Assembly (NCBI RefSeq): GCF_034931045.1
Contig: NZ_JAYGHH010000030.1
Coordinates: 1-64,000, forward strand
Direction: 5' to 3'
Source of the DNA: Nodularia sp034931045
Lineage (GTDB): Bacteria > Cyanobacteriota > Cyanobacteriia > Cyanobacteriales > Nostocaceae
DNA length: 64,000 nucleotides
The position numbers were made by a program, and so were the translations under genes. The notes under the pieces were generated by a model. It was not told where the DNA came from, did no database searches, and saw only the letters and a list, made by a program, of their open reading frames with translations. Below, piece after piece: positions 52,639 through 61,129 of this stretch (within the stretch, counting starts at the first letter, position 1; every line of letters starts with the position of its first letter).

Positions 52639-54114
52639 TTAAGGTAAAAAGGGCGCTAAGTTTAAATGGGCTTCAATTTCTGTGGCTAGGGAGTCTAAAA
52701 TCTGTTCTCGTTGTTCCCGATAATTAGCAACACCTGTGGGCAAAGATTTCAAGCCTCGTTGTTGACGCAAGCGATTTAACCAAGCACGTCGCCAAGGGCC
52801 ATTGTCAAAAAGTCCGTGGAGATATGTACCCCAAATAGACTGACAGTTATCAACTAACCCTAAGTTAACATCATCAAATAAAGGTTGGAAAGTTGGATTA
52901 TCTTCTTGCTGTTCTATGCGCGATCGCCCTTGGTGGATTTCAAAGCCATTCACTGGTAAACCCATCTGGGGATAATTGGAGCTAACTTGGCGCTGGCGGG
53001 CAATTTTCTGCCCTGTAATGACAGTTCTAATGGGTAAAAGATTTAACCCCTGAAATCTACCCGCTTGCCCTTCTACTCCTTCTGGATCTGCGATAATTTG
53101 CCCCAGCATTTGGTAGCCACCACAAATACCCAAGACCGTCCCACCAGAAGCTGCATAGTTTTGAATTGCTTCTGCCATACCACTTTTTTGCATCAATAGC
53201 AAGTCAGTAATTGTGGTCTTCGACCCTGGGATAATAACTGCATCAGGATGTCCTAATTCTTGCTTCATACTGAGGAATTTTACCGCTACACTTGGTTCAG
53301 ATTCCAAGGGGTCAAAATCGGTAAAGTTGGCAATTCTCGGTAAGCGGATAACGGTGATATTGAGGTCAGCAGTGGATTTATATGAGTTACGTTCTAGCAA
53401 ATCTAGAGAGTCTTCGGCGGGAAATACTTCTTGGAAATAAGGGATAACACCAACCACAGGGATACCAATCCGTTCTTCTAACCATTTTATCCCCGGTTCC
53501 AAGAGCGATCGCTGTCCCCGGAATTTGTTAATTACTATACCTTTAATTAAAGCCCGTTCCTCTGGTTCTAATAACTCTAGAGTGCCGACCACATGGGCAA
53601 AAGCACCACCACGGTCAATATCAACTACTAATATAGTTGGTGCATTTAAATATTTTGCTATCCGCATATTAGTTAAGTCACGGTGCTTGAGGTTAATCTC
53701 CGCCGGACTACCCGCGCCTTCACAGACTAGTAAATCAAATTCTGTGGATAAATGTTTTAGAGATTCTTGGATTGCCTGCCAACCAATATCAAAGTATTGT
53801 TCATAATAATCGGAAGCTTTAACTCTACCGACTGGTCTACCTTTGATAATGACTTGGGATGTCATATCTCCTTGGGGTTTGAGTAAAATTGGGTTCATTT
53901 CTACCCAAGGAACTACACCAGCCGCCCAAGCTTGTACTGCTTGAGCATAACCAATTTCTCCTCCATTAGCTGTAACATAAGCATTCAAGGCCATATTTTG
54001 GCCTTTAAAGGGAGCCACTCGCCAACCACGACGCGATAGAATGCGACAAATAGCTGTACTTATCAGTGATTTCCCTGCGTGGGATGTTGTTCCCACTACC
54101 ATAATTGCTTTCAT
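52639..54114 (-). CDS. cobQ: cobyric acid synthase
   Basis: A 491-residue glutamine-dependent amidase of cobalamin (B12) synthesis that amidates adenosylcobyrinic a,c-diamide. The N-terminal P-loop-like VVGTTSHAGKSLISTAICRI and FKGQNMALNAYVTANGGEIG segments are intact; the glutamine amidotransferase domain has the catalytic Cys in VLGICGGYQMLGQ and a terminal His/Glu region (WGTYLHGLFDNG). The ATG at 54114 is directly preceded by a heptamer repeat (54115-54149), which leaves no normal Shine-Dalgarno. A ferredoxin-like gene follows. Confidence 0.95.
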   Translation of the reverse strand: MKAIMVVGTTSHAGKSLISTAICRILSRRGWRVAPFKGQNMALNAYVTANGGEIGYAQAVQAWAAGVVPWVEMNPILLKPQGDMTSQVIIKGRPVGRVKASDYYEQYFDIGWQAIQESLKHLSTEFDLLVCEGAGSPAEINLKHRDLTNMRIAKYLNAPTILVVDIDRGGAFAHVVGTLELLEPEERALIKGIVINKFRGQRSLLEPGIKWLEERIGIPVVGVIPYFQEVFPAEDSLDLLERNSYKSTADLNITVIRLPRIANFTDFDPLESEPSVAVKFLSMKQELGHPDAVIIPGSKTTITDLLLMQKSGMAEAIQNYAASGGTVLGICGGYQMLGQIIADPEGVEGQAGRFQGLNLLPIRTVITGQKIARQRQVSSNYPQMGLPVNGFEIHQGRSRIEQQEDNPTFQPLFDDVNLGLVDNCQSIWGTYLHGLFDNGPWRRAWLNRLRQQRGLKSLPTGVANYREQREQILDSLATEIEAHLNLAPFLP

Positions 54115-54156
54115 AATTCGTAATTCGTAATTCGTAATTCGTAATTCGTAATTTGT
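54115..54156. repeat. AATTCGT heptamer array adjoining the cobQ start codon
   Basis: Five perfect tandem AATTCGT copies (54115-54149) and a variant. The last copy touches the cobQ ATG (complement of CAT at 54112-54114), so the whole ribosome-binding region of cobQ is made of repeat. A related AATTACG array is at 25581. Confidence 0.8.
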
Positions 54157-54246
54157 AATATTTCCTATGGCTACGCCACGCTGCGCTATCGGAAACCCTA
54201 CGCAGTAAGCGCAGCTATGCCCGTCAAGGCTTTACGTAATTCGTAA

Positions 54247-54651
54247 TTAAAAAGGTAGTCTAAACCAGTAAATTACCGAATTATATAGGCGATCGCTCCA
54301 AGAAGGATTGGGCAAAGTTTTGCCCTGGAATTGTTCGAGCAACTGATGACCCAGAGGAGTTAGGCGAAAAGCATCAGTAATTCCTTGACCATCGACTTCT
54401 CGCCGCAAAACACCGACTTGAATCAACCAGCCCAAAGCATTATCGCACACCAATTCTGATAAAGGGCGTTTGGTATAGCCATGCTTGACACCTTTTTCCA
54501 TAGCGATCGCACCTAATGCTACACTCTGCTGACGCATTGTTTCAAACAGAATCAGATTGAAGGGAGAACAGATAAGCGATCGCTTTGCCCTTTCTTCTGT
54601 TTTACGAGTATAAAAAAACGTGTTCGGGTTTTGAGAATTAATATTTGTCAT
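54247..54651 (-). CDS. small winged-helix-like cyanobacterial protein
   Basis: A 134-residue soluble protein. The segment LSELVCDNALGWLIQVGVLR, followed by DAFRLTPLGHQLLEQFQGK, has the helix-turn-strand rhythm of a winged-helix domain with a wing near RREVDGQGIT. No known family name is certain; it resembles a short group seen mainly in cyanobacteria. It may be regulatory, but with no sign of a target. A heptamer array separates it from cobQ on the same strand. Confidence 0.6.
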   Translation of the reverse strand: MTNINSQNPNTFFYTRKTEERAKRSLICSPFNLILFETMRQQSVALGAIAMEKGVKHGYTKRPLSELVCDNALGWLIQVGVLRREVDGQGITDAFRLTPLGHQLLEQFQGKTLPNPSWSDRLYNSVIYWFRLPF

Positions 54652-54985
54652 TGGTCATTGTTCATTGGTCATTGTTCATTAGTCATTGGTCATTGGGAAG
54701 TTACCGTCTTCTCCCCTGCACCCTGCACCCTGCGCCCCTGCCTCTTCCCTGGTCATTGGTCATTGGGAATTTACCGTCTTCTCCCCTGCACCCTGCACCC
54801 TGTCCCCCTGCCTCTTCCCTGGTCATTGGTCATTGGGAAGTTACCGTCTTCTCCCCTGCACCCTGCACCCTGCCCCCCTGCCTCTTATCTCAGTCCTAAG
54901 TAATACTTTTTCTAGTAAATCATTTAAATATTGTAAATTATTGTAAAATTTCAAAGTTATCAATTTAAAACAGGAAAGGTTCATT
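54652..54985. other. intergenic region occupied by tandem 70-bp repeats
   Basis: 334 bases upstream of prxQ. The tandem array (54681-54890) fills most of it. The final ~95 bases are AT-rich and should hold the prxQ promoter; a purine-rich AGGAAAGG lies just before the ATG. Reading frames across the array are repeat shadows. Confidence 0.6.
54681..54890. repeat. three tandem copies of a 70-bp repeat
   Basis: Units at 54681-54750, 54751-54820 and 54821-54890. Each reads GTCATTGGTCATTGGGAAG (or AAT), TTACCGTCTTCTCCCCTGCA, CCCTGCACCCTG, then a C-run and CTGCCTCTT. The units are nearly identical. Further TCATTGG copies precede the array, and single diverged units are at about 3697 and 29440. Confidence 0.85.
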
Positions 54986-55423
54986 ATGCCTCTAGCAGTT
55001 GGTACAGATGCACCTGCATTTACCGTCAAAGATACTAACGGCAAAACCGTTTCATTATCTGATTTTGCTGGAAAGACAGTTGTTTTGTATTTTTATCCCA
55101 AAGATGATACTCCTGGCTGCACCAAACAAGCTTGTAGCTTTCGGGATGCTCAACCTCAATATTTAGGTAAAGATGTAGTAGTGCTGGGAGTTAGCGCTGA
55201 TGATGAAGCCTCTCATCAAGCGTTCACTCAAAAATATAATCTCAATTTTCCTCTGTTGGCTGACACCAATCAAAGTTTAATCAAGGCTTATGATGTCGAT
55301 GGCGGTGGTTATGCCAAGCGTGTTACTTACGTAATTGACCCTAGTGGCAAAATCGTTCATGTTGACGCTAGTGTAAATACCACTACTCATGCTAGTGACG
55401 TTTTAGCTGCACTTGGTCTGTAG
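54986..55423 (+). CDS. prxQ: peroxiredoxin Q (BCP family)
   Basis: A 145-residue thiol peroxidase that reduces hydrogen peroxide and organic peroxides with electrons from thioredoxin. The catalytic and resolving cysteines are in DDTPGCTKQACSFRD, the five-residue spacing typical of the Q/BCP type. The thioredoxin-like fold is complete (ending VIDPSGKIVHVDASVN). It is monocistronic: a perfect stem-loop terminator lies about 20 bases after its stop. In cyanobacteria it can be supplied through the ferredoxin-thioredoxin system. Confidence 0.95.
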   Translation: MPLAVGTDAPAFTVKDTNGKTVSLSDFAGKTVVLYFYPKDDTPGCTKQACSFRDAQPQYLGKDVVVLGVSADDEASHQAFTQKYNLNFPLLADTNQSLIKAYDVDGGGYAKRVTYVIDPSGKIVHVDASVNTTTHASDVLAALGL

Positions 55424-55442
55424 TTTTTAGATTTTGAATTGA

Positions 55443-55480
55443 CCTCAACTCCGCCATTTAGGTTTCGGAGTTGAGGTTTT
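55443..55480 (+). terminator. rho-independent terminator of prxQ
   Basis: A perfect 11-bp stem, CCTCAACTCCG (55443-55453) with CGGAGTTGAGG (55466-55476), 12-base loop, then TTTT. It lies between the convergent prxQ and the gene ending at 55491. Confidence 0.85.
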
Positions 55481-55490
55481 GAGATGAAAT

Positions 55491-55841
55491 TTACGGCATT
55501 TGAGTTTCTTCCGGTTTTTCAGATGAATCTTTGTTTTGCTGTTGCTGTTGTTCAAAAGCTCTTTGTTGCCTAGCTCGAAAATCTGCGGCTGTTGAGTCTA
55601 AATTTTCTCTTTGCTGACTAGCATTCCAGTTAATAGTCCCCATATTTGCCCGGTGAATGATATCAAACATATTGAAATCACCCGAATTAGGGGCAGCAAA
55701 GGGATCGCTATTCTGGTTTGTACCACGATCCACGGAGTTGAATTGAGCCAAACTGGGTTGAGCGATAAATAAGGAAGCAAAGCCAATTCCGGCCGCAGTT
55801 AAAACTGACAGTTTAGTAACTGATAAAAATGGTTTTTTCAT
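55491..55841 (-). CDS. small exported protein, unknown
   Basis: A 116-residue protein with a clear signal peptide (SVLTAAGIGFASLFIAQPSLAQ; cleavage probably after SLA). The mature part is Asn/Gln-rich with a helical Gln-rich end (RQQRAFEQQQQQNKDSSEKP). No family recognised. It is convergent with prxQ and follows the ABC permease by orientation. A periplasmic location is likely. Confidence 0.68.
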   Translation of the reverse strand: MKKPFLSVTKLSVLTAAGIGFASLFIAQPSLAQFNSVDRGTNQNSDPFAAPNSGDFNMFDIIHRANMGTINWNASQQRENLDSTAADFRARQQRAFEQQQQQNKDSSEKPEETQMP

Positions 55842-55885
55842 GAAGTTCTGACCCTTAAATTGCTTTAACGAATCCAGTTGTAATT

Positions 55886-56773
55886 TTACGCTAGAGTCCG
55901 TCGCAGTCTGGGTTGAATGCTCACTAAAGCGACAAAGGCAAAGCCAAACAACACCAGCAACGCTCCACCAAAGGTAACATTACCCCAAGGCGCTGTCATC
56001 ACTACACTATCTAATCCCCAATTGCTATGAAGATAAAGATAGCGAATGGGTTCAATGGCAAAGCTGAGAGGATTTAGGGTAGCTACAACTTGCAACCACT
56101 GAGGCATAAAGGATAAAGGAGCCAAGGCGGTACTTGCAAACAGAAGTGGCAAGTTAGTTACAAATATTACTGCAATTAATTCAATATGTCCAGGTAAGGC
56201 AAAAGCCAATCCGAGGGAAATGGCAGTTACCCCTAATGCTAGGAGGAAAACAATTAAGGCGATCGCACCTAAACCGACTGCATCCGGTAGCCCTGCACCT
56301 AAAAAGGCTGCTGCTGCCACAATTACAGCTGCTTGCAATAAACTTTGGCTAATAATAAAGATGGCGGAAGCGAAGACAATAGAAAACCGCGATGCTAAAG
56401 GTGCTACCAGCAAACGATTTAAAAAGCCGAATTCCCGATCAAACATTATGGGTAAACCAGCATTCAAAGCCCCGGCAAAGGCTGTAAAAACAATTACGCC
56501 AGCAGCTAAAAATTGACCGTAGTTTCCATCTGTTCCAAACAAACCTTTGGGAGCATTTTGGAATAAAGCCCCAAATAGCACCAACCACATTACAGGCTGA
56601 ATAATTCCAGCAACTAAGCTTGAGGGACGGCGTTGTAGTTGAATAAACAAGCGACGAGTTAAAGCTAAAGTCTCTTGCACTAGTTCACCCAAAAAACTGG
56701 GTGCAGCATTTACATCTAGTTCTGGTGATGCTAATTGCTGCCAATTCATTTCACTTTTAGGACTAACACTCAT
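55886..56773 (-). CDS. ABC-2 type permease (exporter)
   Basis: A 295-residue membrane protein of the DrrB-like ABC-2 permease family with six helices. Recognisable parts: ALTRRLFIQLQRRPSSLVAG, then PVMWLVLFGALFQNA and the FAGALNAGLPIMFDREFGF segment. It lies 32 bases after the DrrA-like ATPase gene on the same strand, so the two form one exporter. The substrate is not evident; drugs, lipids or glycolipids are possible. Confidence 0.9.
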   Translation of the reverse strand: MSVSPKSEMNWQQLASPELDVNAAPSFLGELVQETLALTRRLFIQLQRRPSSLVAGIIQPVMWLVLFGALFQNAPKGLFGTDGNYGQFLAAGVIVFTAFAGALNAGLPIMFDREFGFLNRLLVAPLASRFSIVFASAIFIISQSLLQAAVIVAAAAFLGAGLPDAVGLGAIALIVFLLALGVTAISLGLAFALPGHIELIAVIFVTNLPLLFASTALAPLSFMPQWLQVVATLNPLSFAIEPIRYLYLHSNWGLDSVVMTAPWGNVTFGGALLVLFGFAFVALVSIQPRLRRTLA

Positions 56774-56805
56774 AATCAGTTATCAGTTATCGGGTTTTGA
56801 AGCGT

Positions 56806-57825
56806 TTATCTCATGTTTTGCTTTTTCTCGACTTTGGGATCGCGGGTGCTGACTGCTGCAAGTTCCGCATCCAGTAAGGTGCGTCCGGTGGCGGCGAGGT
56901 AAACGTCATCGAGACTGGGGCGAGATTGGGCAATGCCAAAGGTGGGCAAGCCGACGGTGTTTAAGGATTGCTGAATGGTAATTAGGGCATCACTTTGGGG
57001 TGTCACCACTAAGTTGAGGGAATTACCTTGAGCGTTATTGATAATAACTTCTTGCACGAAGGATAAATCTTGCAGGAGGTGTTTGGCTTTTTCGGCTTCT
57101 TCAATGGGGGAAAATTCGCGGATTCGCAAAGTGATGCGATCGCCCCCAACTTTGTCTTTTAATTGTGAAGGTGTGCCAGATGCAATCACTACACCACGGT
57201 CAATAATTGCCACACGATCCGCTAAGGCATCAATTTCTTCTAAATAATGGCTGGTAATTAGTACTGTTGTGCCAGAGGCGCGTAGCTGCCGCAAGAAATC
57301 CCATACCACAAAACGGCTATCTATGTCAAGACCAACTGTTGGCTCATCCAACACTAAAACATCTGGTGCGTGGAGTAAACCAGCCGCCAAGTCTAGACGC
57401 TTGCGTAAACCGCCTGAGTAGGTTCCGGTTTTTTTGTTCGCGTATTCCTGTAAACCGAGCAAATTCAATACCATATCAATACGCTGTTTGGCTACTGCGC
57501 GGGGGATATGGTATAGAGCAGCTTGCAGTTGCAGTAATTCTTTACCAGTCAGTACCTTATCTAATGCAACTTCTTGAGCCACATAGCCCAGCTTTTGGCG
57601 GGCGATTCTGGGGTTATCTATAACGGAAATACCAGATACTTCGATTTTGCCAGCATCTGGTGTAATGAGAGTACATAAAGCGCGTAGAGTGGTAGTTTTC
57701 CCAGCCCCGTTAGGGCCGAGTAAACCAAAGATTTCTCCTGGTTCCACCTGAAAGGATACATCTTTGACCGCAACTACTGCGCCGTAGCTCTTTTGCAGAT
57801 TTTCAATTAAAACGGCGGGAGCCAT
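56806..57825 (-). CDS. ABC transporter ATPase (DrrA-like)
   Basis: A 339-residue ATP-binding subunit. Walker A is GPNGAGKTTT near residues 35-45, the signature is YSGGLRKRLDLAAGLLHAPD, Walker B is VLVLDEPTVGLD and the switch His is in LITSHYLEEID. Beyond about residue 230 is the DrrA-type C-terminal domain with ITLRIREFSPIEEAEK and the SRPSLDDVYLAATG motif, typical of drug-type exporters. It precedes and pairs with the ABC-2 permease. Confidence 0.93.
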   Translation of the reverse strand: MAPAVLIENLQKSYGAVVAVKDVSFQVEPGEIFGLLGPNGAGKTTTLRALCTLITPDAGKIEVSGISVIDNPRIARQKLGYVAQEVALDKVLTGKELLQLQAALYHIPRAVAKQRIDMVLNLLGLQEYANKKTGTYSGGLRKRLDLAAGLLHAPDVLVLDEPTVGLDIDSRFVVWDFLRQLRASGTTVLITSHYLEEIDALADRVAIIDRGVVIASGTPSQLKDKVGGDRITLRIREFSPIEEAEKAKHLLQDLSFVQEVIINNAQGNSLNLVVTPQSDALITIQQSLNTVGLPTFGIAQSRPSLDDVYLAATGRTLLDAELAAVSTRDPKVEKKQNMR

Positions 57826-57981
57826 GACAGCTTAACCCCTAACTATACAAATCTCAACATTTCTATTTCTATTGTAGTTGAGTAGTGTGAAGTCCGGCGA
57901 TCTCTTGGCTACCTTCCTTGATTTTATTCCCCTCCTTGCTGACATCGAACCGTATTGGGGGAGGGGTTCCGCAAAACTTAT

Positions 57982-58995
57982 TTACTCACCGTACTGCTCA
58001 CTAGTCACCTTACCTCTAAACACAATGTACTGGTAAAGGTTGTAAAACAACATCACTGGAATCAGAAAGCCGATAAAAATAATCATGATTACCAGCGAAC
58101 TCGGATCAGCCGCAGCCTCATAAATGGTGATTTGATTAGGAATAATATAAGGGAAAACAATTAATCCTAAGCCCAGAAAAGTCAACACAAATAAAAGAAT
58201 AGTCCACACAAAAGGCGCTCTTTCTTCACCCAAATTGAGACTTTTCAGAAGTTGCCAAATTAGCAAAACTCCCAAAATAGGAATGACAGCAAAGATATAA
58301 ACTAGCGGTTGTTGAAACAAGCGGGATCTAGCGCTTTCATAAATGATTGGTGTTGTAATGGTGATGAAAATAGCACCTATTAAAGTTGTCCAAGCAGCAA
58401 TTTTGGCAGTTTTAAAATGAGTAGCTTGTAACTCTCCTGTAGTTTTCCAGACAAGATAGGTGGAACCAATCAACACGTATGCTTGAATCAAAGTTAAAGC
58501 CACCAAAATAGAAGGAATACTCAGCCAATCCCAAGTTGTACCAATAAAGTGTCCGGCTTTATCAACGTTAATTCCCTTGAGTACCGCCCCCAAAGCGAAA
58601 CCTTGACCAAGTGCGGCGGTAAAACTCCCAGCCCCAAAAGCGAAATTCCAGAAAATTTTACGGTTGGATAACTCCCGAAACTCAAAAGCCACACCCCGAA
58701 AAATAAATCCAAACACCATTGTGAGAATTGGGATATATAAGGCAGTTAAAATTGTGCCATAAGCTAAAGGAAATGCACCAAAAAGCCCGCCTCCCATGAG
58801 AACAAGCCAGGTTTCATTCGCATCCCAAATATTACTCAAACTGGTCATTAAAATCCCCCGTCTTTCCTCATCGGAGGAAGTGAGAGATAATATCCCCACC
58901 CCTAAATCAAATCCGTCTAGCATCACGTAGAGGAAGAGGAAGAGAGCCAAAATTACAAACCATACTTGGGGAAGAAAATATTCAAGTGTCTCCAT
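57982..58995 (-). CDS. cydB: cytochrome bd quinol oxidase subunit II
   Basis: A 337-residue membrane protein with eight or so helices, the second subunit of the cyanide-resistant bd oxidase. The N-terminus FLFLYVMLDGFDLGVGIL is conserved, and ANETWLVLMGGGLFGAFPLA and FRGVAFEFRE are typical. The ATG at 58995 (METLEYFLPQVWF) gives the normal start; a longer frame reaches 59091. It follows cydA after 117 bases, a gap that contains a repeat element. Confidence 0.95.
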   Translation of the reverse strand: METLEYFLPQVWFVILALFLFLYVMLDGFDLGVGILSLTSSDEERRGILMTSLSNIWDANETWLVLMGGGLFGAFPLAYGTILTALYIPILTMVFGFIFRGVAFEFRELSNRKIFWNFAFGAGSFTAALGQGFALGAVLKGINVDKAGHFIGTTWDWLSIPSILVALTLIQAYVLIGSTYLVWKTTGELQATHFKTAKIAAWTTLIGAIFITITTPIIYESARSRLFQQPLVYIFAVIPILGVLLIWQLLKSLNLGEERAPFVWTILLFVLTFLGLGLIVFPYIIPNQITIYEAAADPSSLVIMIIFIGFLIPVMLFYNLYQYIVFRGKVTSEQYGE

Positions 58996-59050
58996 ACAAT
59001 TCCCTATTGAGATGTTTTGCCAAAATACTGTATTGAGTAGAGATTCCCCA

Positions 59051-59109
59051 GTAGGGGCGGGTTTACAGATATCATTCAAGATGAATAACAAGATGACTAA
59101 ACCCGCTCG
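59051..59109. repeat. MITE-like repeat, GGGGCGGGT family, short copy F
   Basis: GTAGGGGCGGGTTTACAGAT at the left and GATGACTAAACCCGCTCG at the right, 59 bases. It occupies half of the spacer between cydA and cydB and ends four bases from the cydA stop codon, so it is transcribed within the operon. Confidence 0.6.
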
Positions 59110-59112
59110 TTT

Positions 59113-60558
59113 TTATTGTTGTGCTTCTACAGGACGTTCATCGGGTATAAACTCTCCAGGGGTGGTTTCCACTGCGGGTTTAGTAATTTCTATTCCTGGG
59201 ATTGGTAAGTCAAGATTTGGCCCTCTACGAATAATGCGACTACCGAAGTATATGGCTGCAATAAACAGCAAACTATAGATTGTGACAAAGCTAGTTAATG
59301 AAGCTAAAACGTTACTAGCAGGTACATTAGAAGCAGCATCAACTGTGCGGATCTGTCCGTAAAGTGTCCAGGGTTGTCTACCCACACAGCGCACAATCCA
59401 GCCGGAATCTACGGCGATGTATCCTAGAGGTGCTGCAAATATCCAAGCCCGCATCAGCCAACGTTGCTGAGTAATATTTTCGGCTGAGAGTTTACCACGC
59501 AACCATTGCAAAGTACTTAACAGCATTAACCCGGCTAAGAAAAAACCAATGGCGATCATAGTGCGGAAGGCGTAGTAAATTAAACCCACCATGTGGGGAC
59601 GATCTTCTGGTTTCCACTCTTTTAAACCGCGTAAAGGTTCCGAAAGATTTTGTTTAAATTCCAGAATGTACCCCAGCGCATTGGGAACAGTAATTTCCCA
59701 GTCATTTTTTTGGGCTTTTTCATTGGGTATAGCCAGCAAACTCCAATCAGCAGGTTGTCCAGCTGGGGAAGATTCCCATTGGGCTTCCATTGCTGCAAGT
59801 TTGGTGGGTTGATAGTGATAGACTTGTTCGCCGCTTAAGTGACCGATGTATATTTGTAATGGTGCGACTGCGATCGCAGCTGCTAAAGCAATCTTTAAAG
59901 ACCGAGTAAAAAAAGCTTGGTGGCGTTGCTTCAAAATATACCAAGCACTAATTCCACCAATCACAAATAAAGAAGTTTCCAGTGTTGCAAAAAACATATG
60001 CAGCACACTATTAACCATGAAGGGATTTAAAATTGCCTGAAAGTAATCACTAACAACAAATTTACCATCAATCATTTCCCCACCCGCAGGGGTTTGCATC
60101 CAGGAATTTGCTGTCAAAATCCAGAGAGTTGATAAATTCGCGCCTACAGCTACCAAGATTGTTGAAAGATAATGAATGGCGGGATTAACACGTTCCCAGC
60201 CGAATAACATAATACCTAAAAATGCTGCTTCCAGCATAAATGCCCAAGAAGCCTCAAAACCGATAACGCTACCAAAAAAGTTACCTACAGCTTCCGAGAA
60301 TGGCCCCCAATTCGTCCCAAATTGAAATTCCATTGGGATACCTGTTGCTACACCAATCCCAAAATTGAGGACGTAAAGCTTTGACCAAAAACGAGCATGA
60401 AGGTAGTAGTCAGGGTTACGAGTTTTTAGCCATACTCCTTCAACGATGACCAGATAAATGCCCATCCCGGTAGTGAGGACAGGCCACACCATGTGAAATA
60501 GTGCAGTGAATGCGAATTGCATCCGTGATAAAACCACAGAATCGGATAAAAATTCCAC
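59113..60558 (-). CDS. cydA: cytochrome bd quinol oxidase subunit I
   Basis: A 481-residue catalytic subunit with nine helices. Haem-region residues are visible: H22, H187, M334 and the EASWAFMLEAAFLG pair (E102, E110). The quinol region IGHLSGEQVYHYQPTKLAAM keeps K253 and E258 equivalents. The Q-loop is short, as in the cyanide-insensitive type. In the GRQPW motif the usual Glu (E445 in E. coli numbering) is C391 here (GWIVRCVGRQPW). cydB follows. It reduces oxygen to water using quinol, without pumping protons. Confidence 0.94.
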   Translation of the reverse strand: MEFLSDSVVLSRMQFAFTALFHMVWPVLTTGMGIYLVIVEGVWLKTRNPDYYLHARFWSKLYVLNFGIGVATGIPMEFQFGTNWGPFSEAVGNFFGSVIGFEASWAFMLEAAFLGIMLFGWERVNPAIHYLSTILVAVGANLSTLWILTANSWMQTPAGGEMIDGKFVVSDYFQAILNPFMVNSVLHMFFATLETSLFVIGGISAWYILKQRHQAFFTRSLKIALAAAIAVAPLQIYIGHLSGEQVYHYQPTKLAAMEAQWESSPAGQPADWSLLAIPNEKAQKNDWEITVPNALGYILEFKQNLSEPLRGLKEWKPEDRPHMVGLIYYAFRTMIAIGFFLAGLMLLSTLQWLRGKLSAENITQQRWLMRAWIFAAPLGYIAVDSGWIVRCVGRQPWTLYGQIRTVDAASNVPASNVLASLTSFVTIYSLLFIAAIYFGSRIIRRGPNLDLPIPGIEITKPAVETTPGEFIPDERPVEAQQ

Positions 60559-60716
60559 GAATTTTCTTCCTTAATTAGCCACACTATTTAGGATACACGT
60601 TTTAAATATGGCGTAAATATACCAAAAGGCAGCATTTAGAGTAGGTTTGTTGCAAATTGTGTCAATAAGACTTTTCTGGACTTCCATCTGCAATCAATGT
60701 GTAAGATTGAAAAATA

Positions 60717-60845
60717 TATAGGACTCCTATTTGAATTTTGAACAAAACTCCGTATTCCTTGATTCCTTCTTCCCTGTTCCCTGTTCCCTGTTCCCTGTTC
60801 CCTACCTCTACGAGTAAATTCATAAACCAAACCGGATTCCTATAG
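60717..60845. repeat. TATAGGA-family repeat with TTCCCTG heptamers
   Basis: It begins TATAGGACTCCTATTTGAAT and ends AACCAAACCGGATTCCTATA. At 60770-60797 are four tandem TTCCCTG heptamers; the copy at 49769 has fewer and the one at 6791 has diverged versions. Confidence 0.68.
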
Positions 60846-61048
60846 TATTTTATACTCGATAAATTACAAATTTATTTTTAGGTTTATGAATTAACCACTG
60901 CTGCGCTTTCTCATTACTAAAAATTATAAAAATCTATCTTTAGATAAGGATGGCAATTAGGTGATTTATACCGTGTTGGCGATCCCAGTATTGGATTATA
61001 AAAGCGTAATAAGTACAAATTATAATTTACAAAACTTAAATATGTTAT

Positions 61049-61090
61049 CTATAAGCTACAAAATGTTAGGTATATTCTGTAGATTTATAG
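61049..61090. promoter_or_regulatory. candidate operator (C-box-like) for the controller gene
   Basis: CTATAAGCTACA at 61049-61060 and TGTAGATTTATAG at 61078-61090 are inverted repeats with one extra base, ending 39 bases before the controller-protein start. Controller proteins of R-M systems bind such paired sites at their own promoter. The match is by symmetry, not by a known C-box consensus. Confidence 0.4.
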
Positions 61091-61129
61091 TTTTCATTAA
61101 TTTATGATTTCTTGGAGTAAATCAAAGGT

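Larger units (their letters stand above)
60559..61129. other. intergenic region between cydA and the second R-M system
   Basis: About 570 bases. It holds the TATAGGA-family element at 60717-60845 and the candidate operator at 61049-61090. The last ~300 bases look AT-rich, as does the R-M island. No gene is recognised. Confidence 0.55.

Noticed and set aside
52639..54246. Cobalamin riboswitch upstream of cobQ
   Set aside because: The leader is filled by heptamer repeats; no B12-box-like conserved sequence was seen.
54681..54890. Tandem repeats as a possible CRISPR array
   Set aside because: The units are contiguous 70-mers without unique spacers, and no cas gene is near.
54631..54946. Three plus-strand ORFs over the 70-bp repeats
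   Set aside because: All are translations of the tandem repeat in three frames; 70 is not a multiple of 3, so no frame is favoured.
60636..60830. 64-codon minus-strand ORF over the TATAGGA repeat
   Set aside because: Its N-terminal half (RREQGTGNREQGRRNQG) is simply the TTCCCTG heptamer repeat translated.
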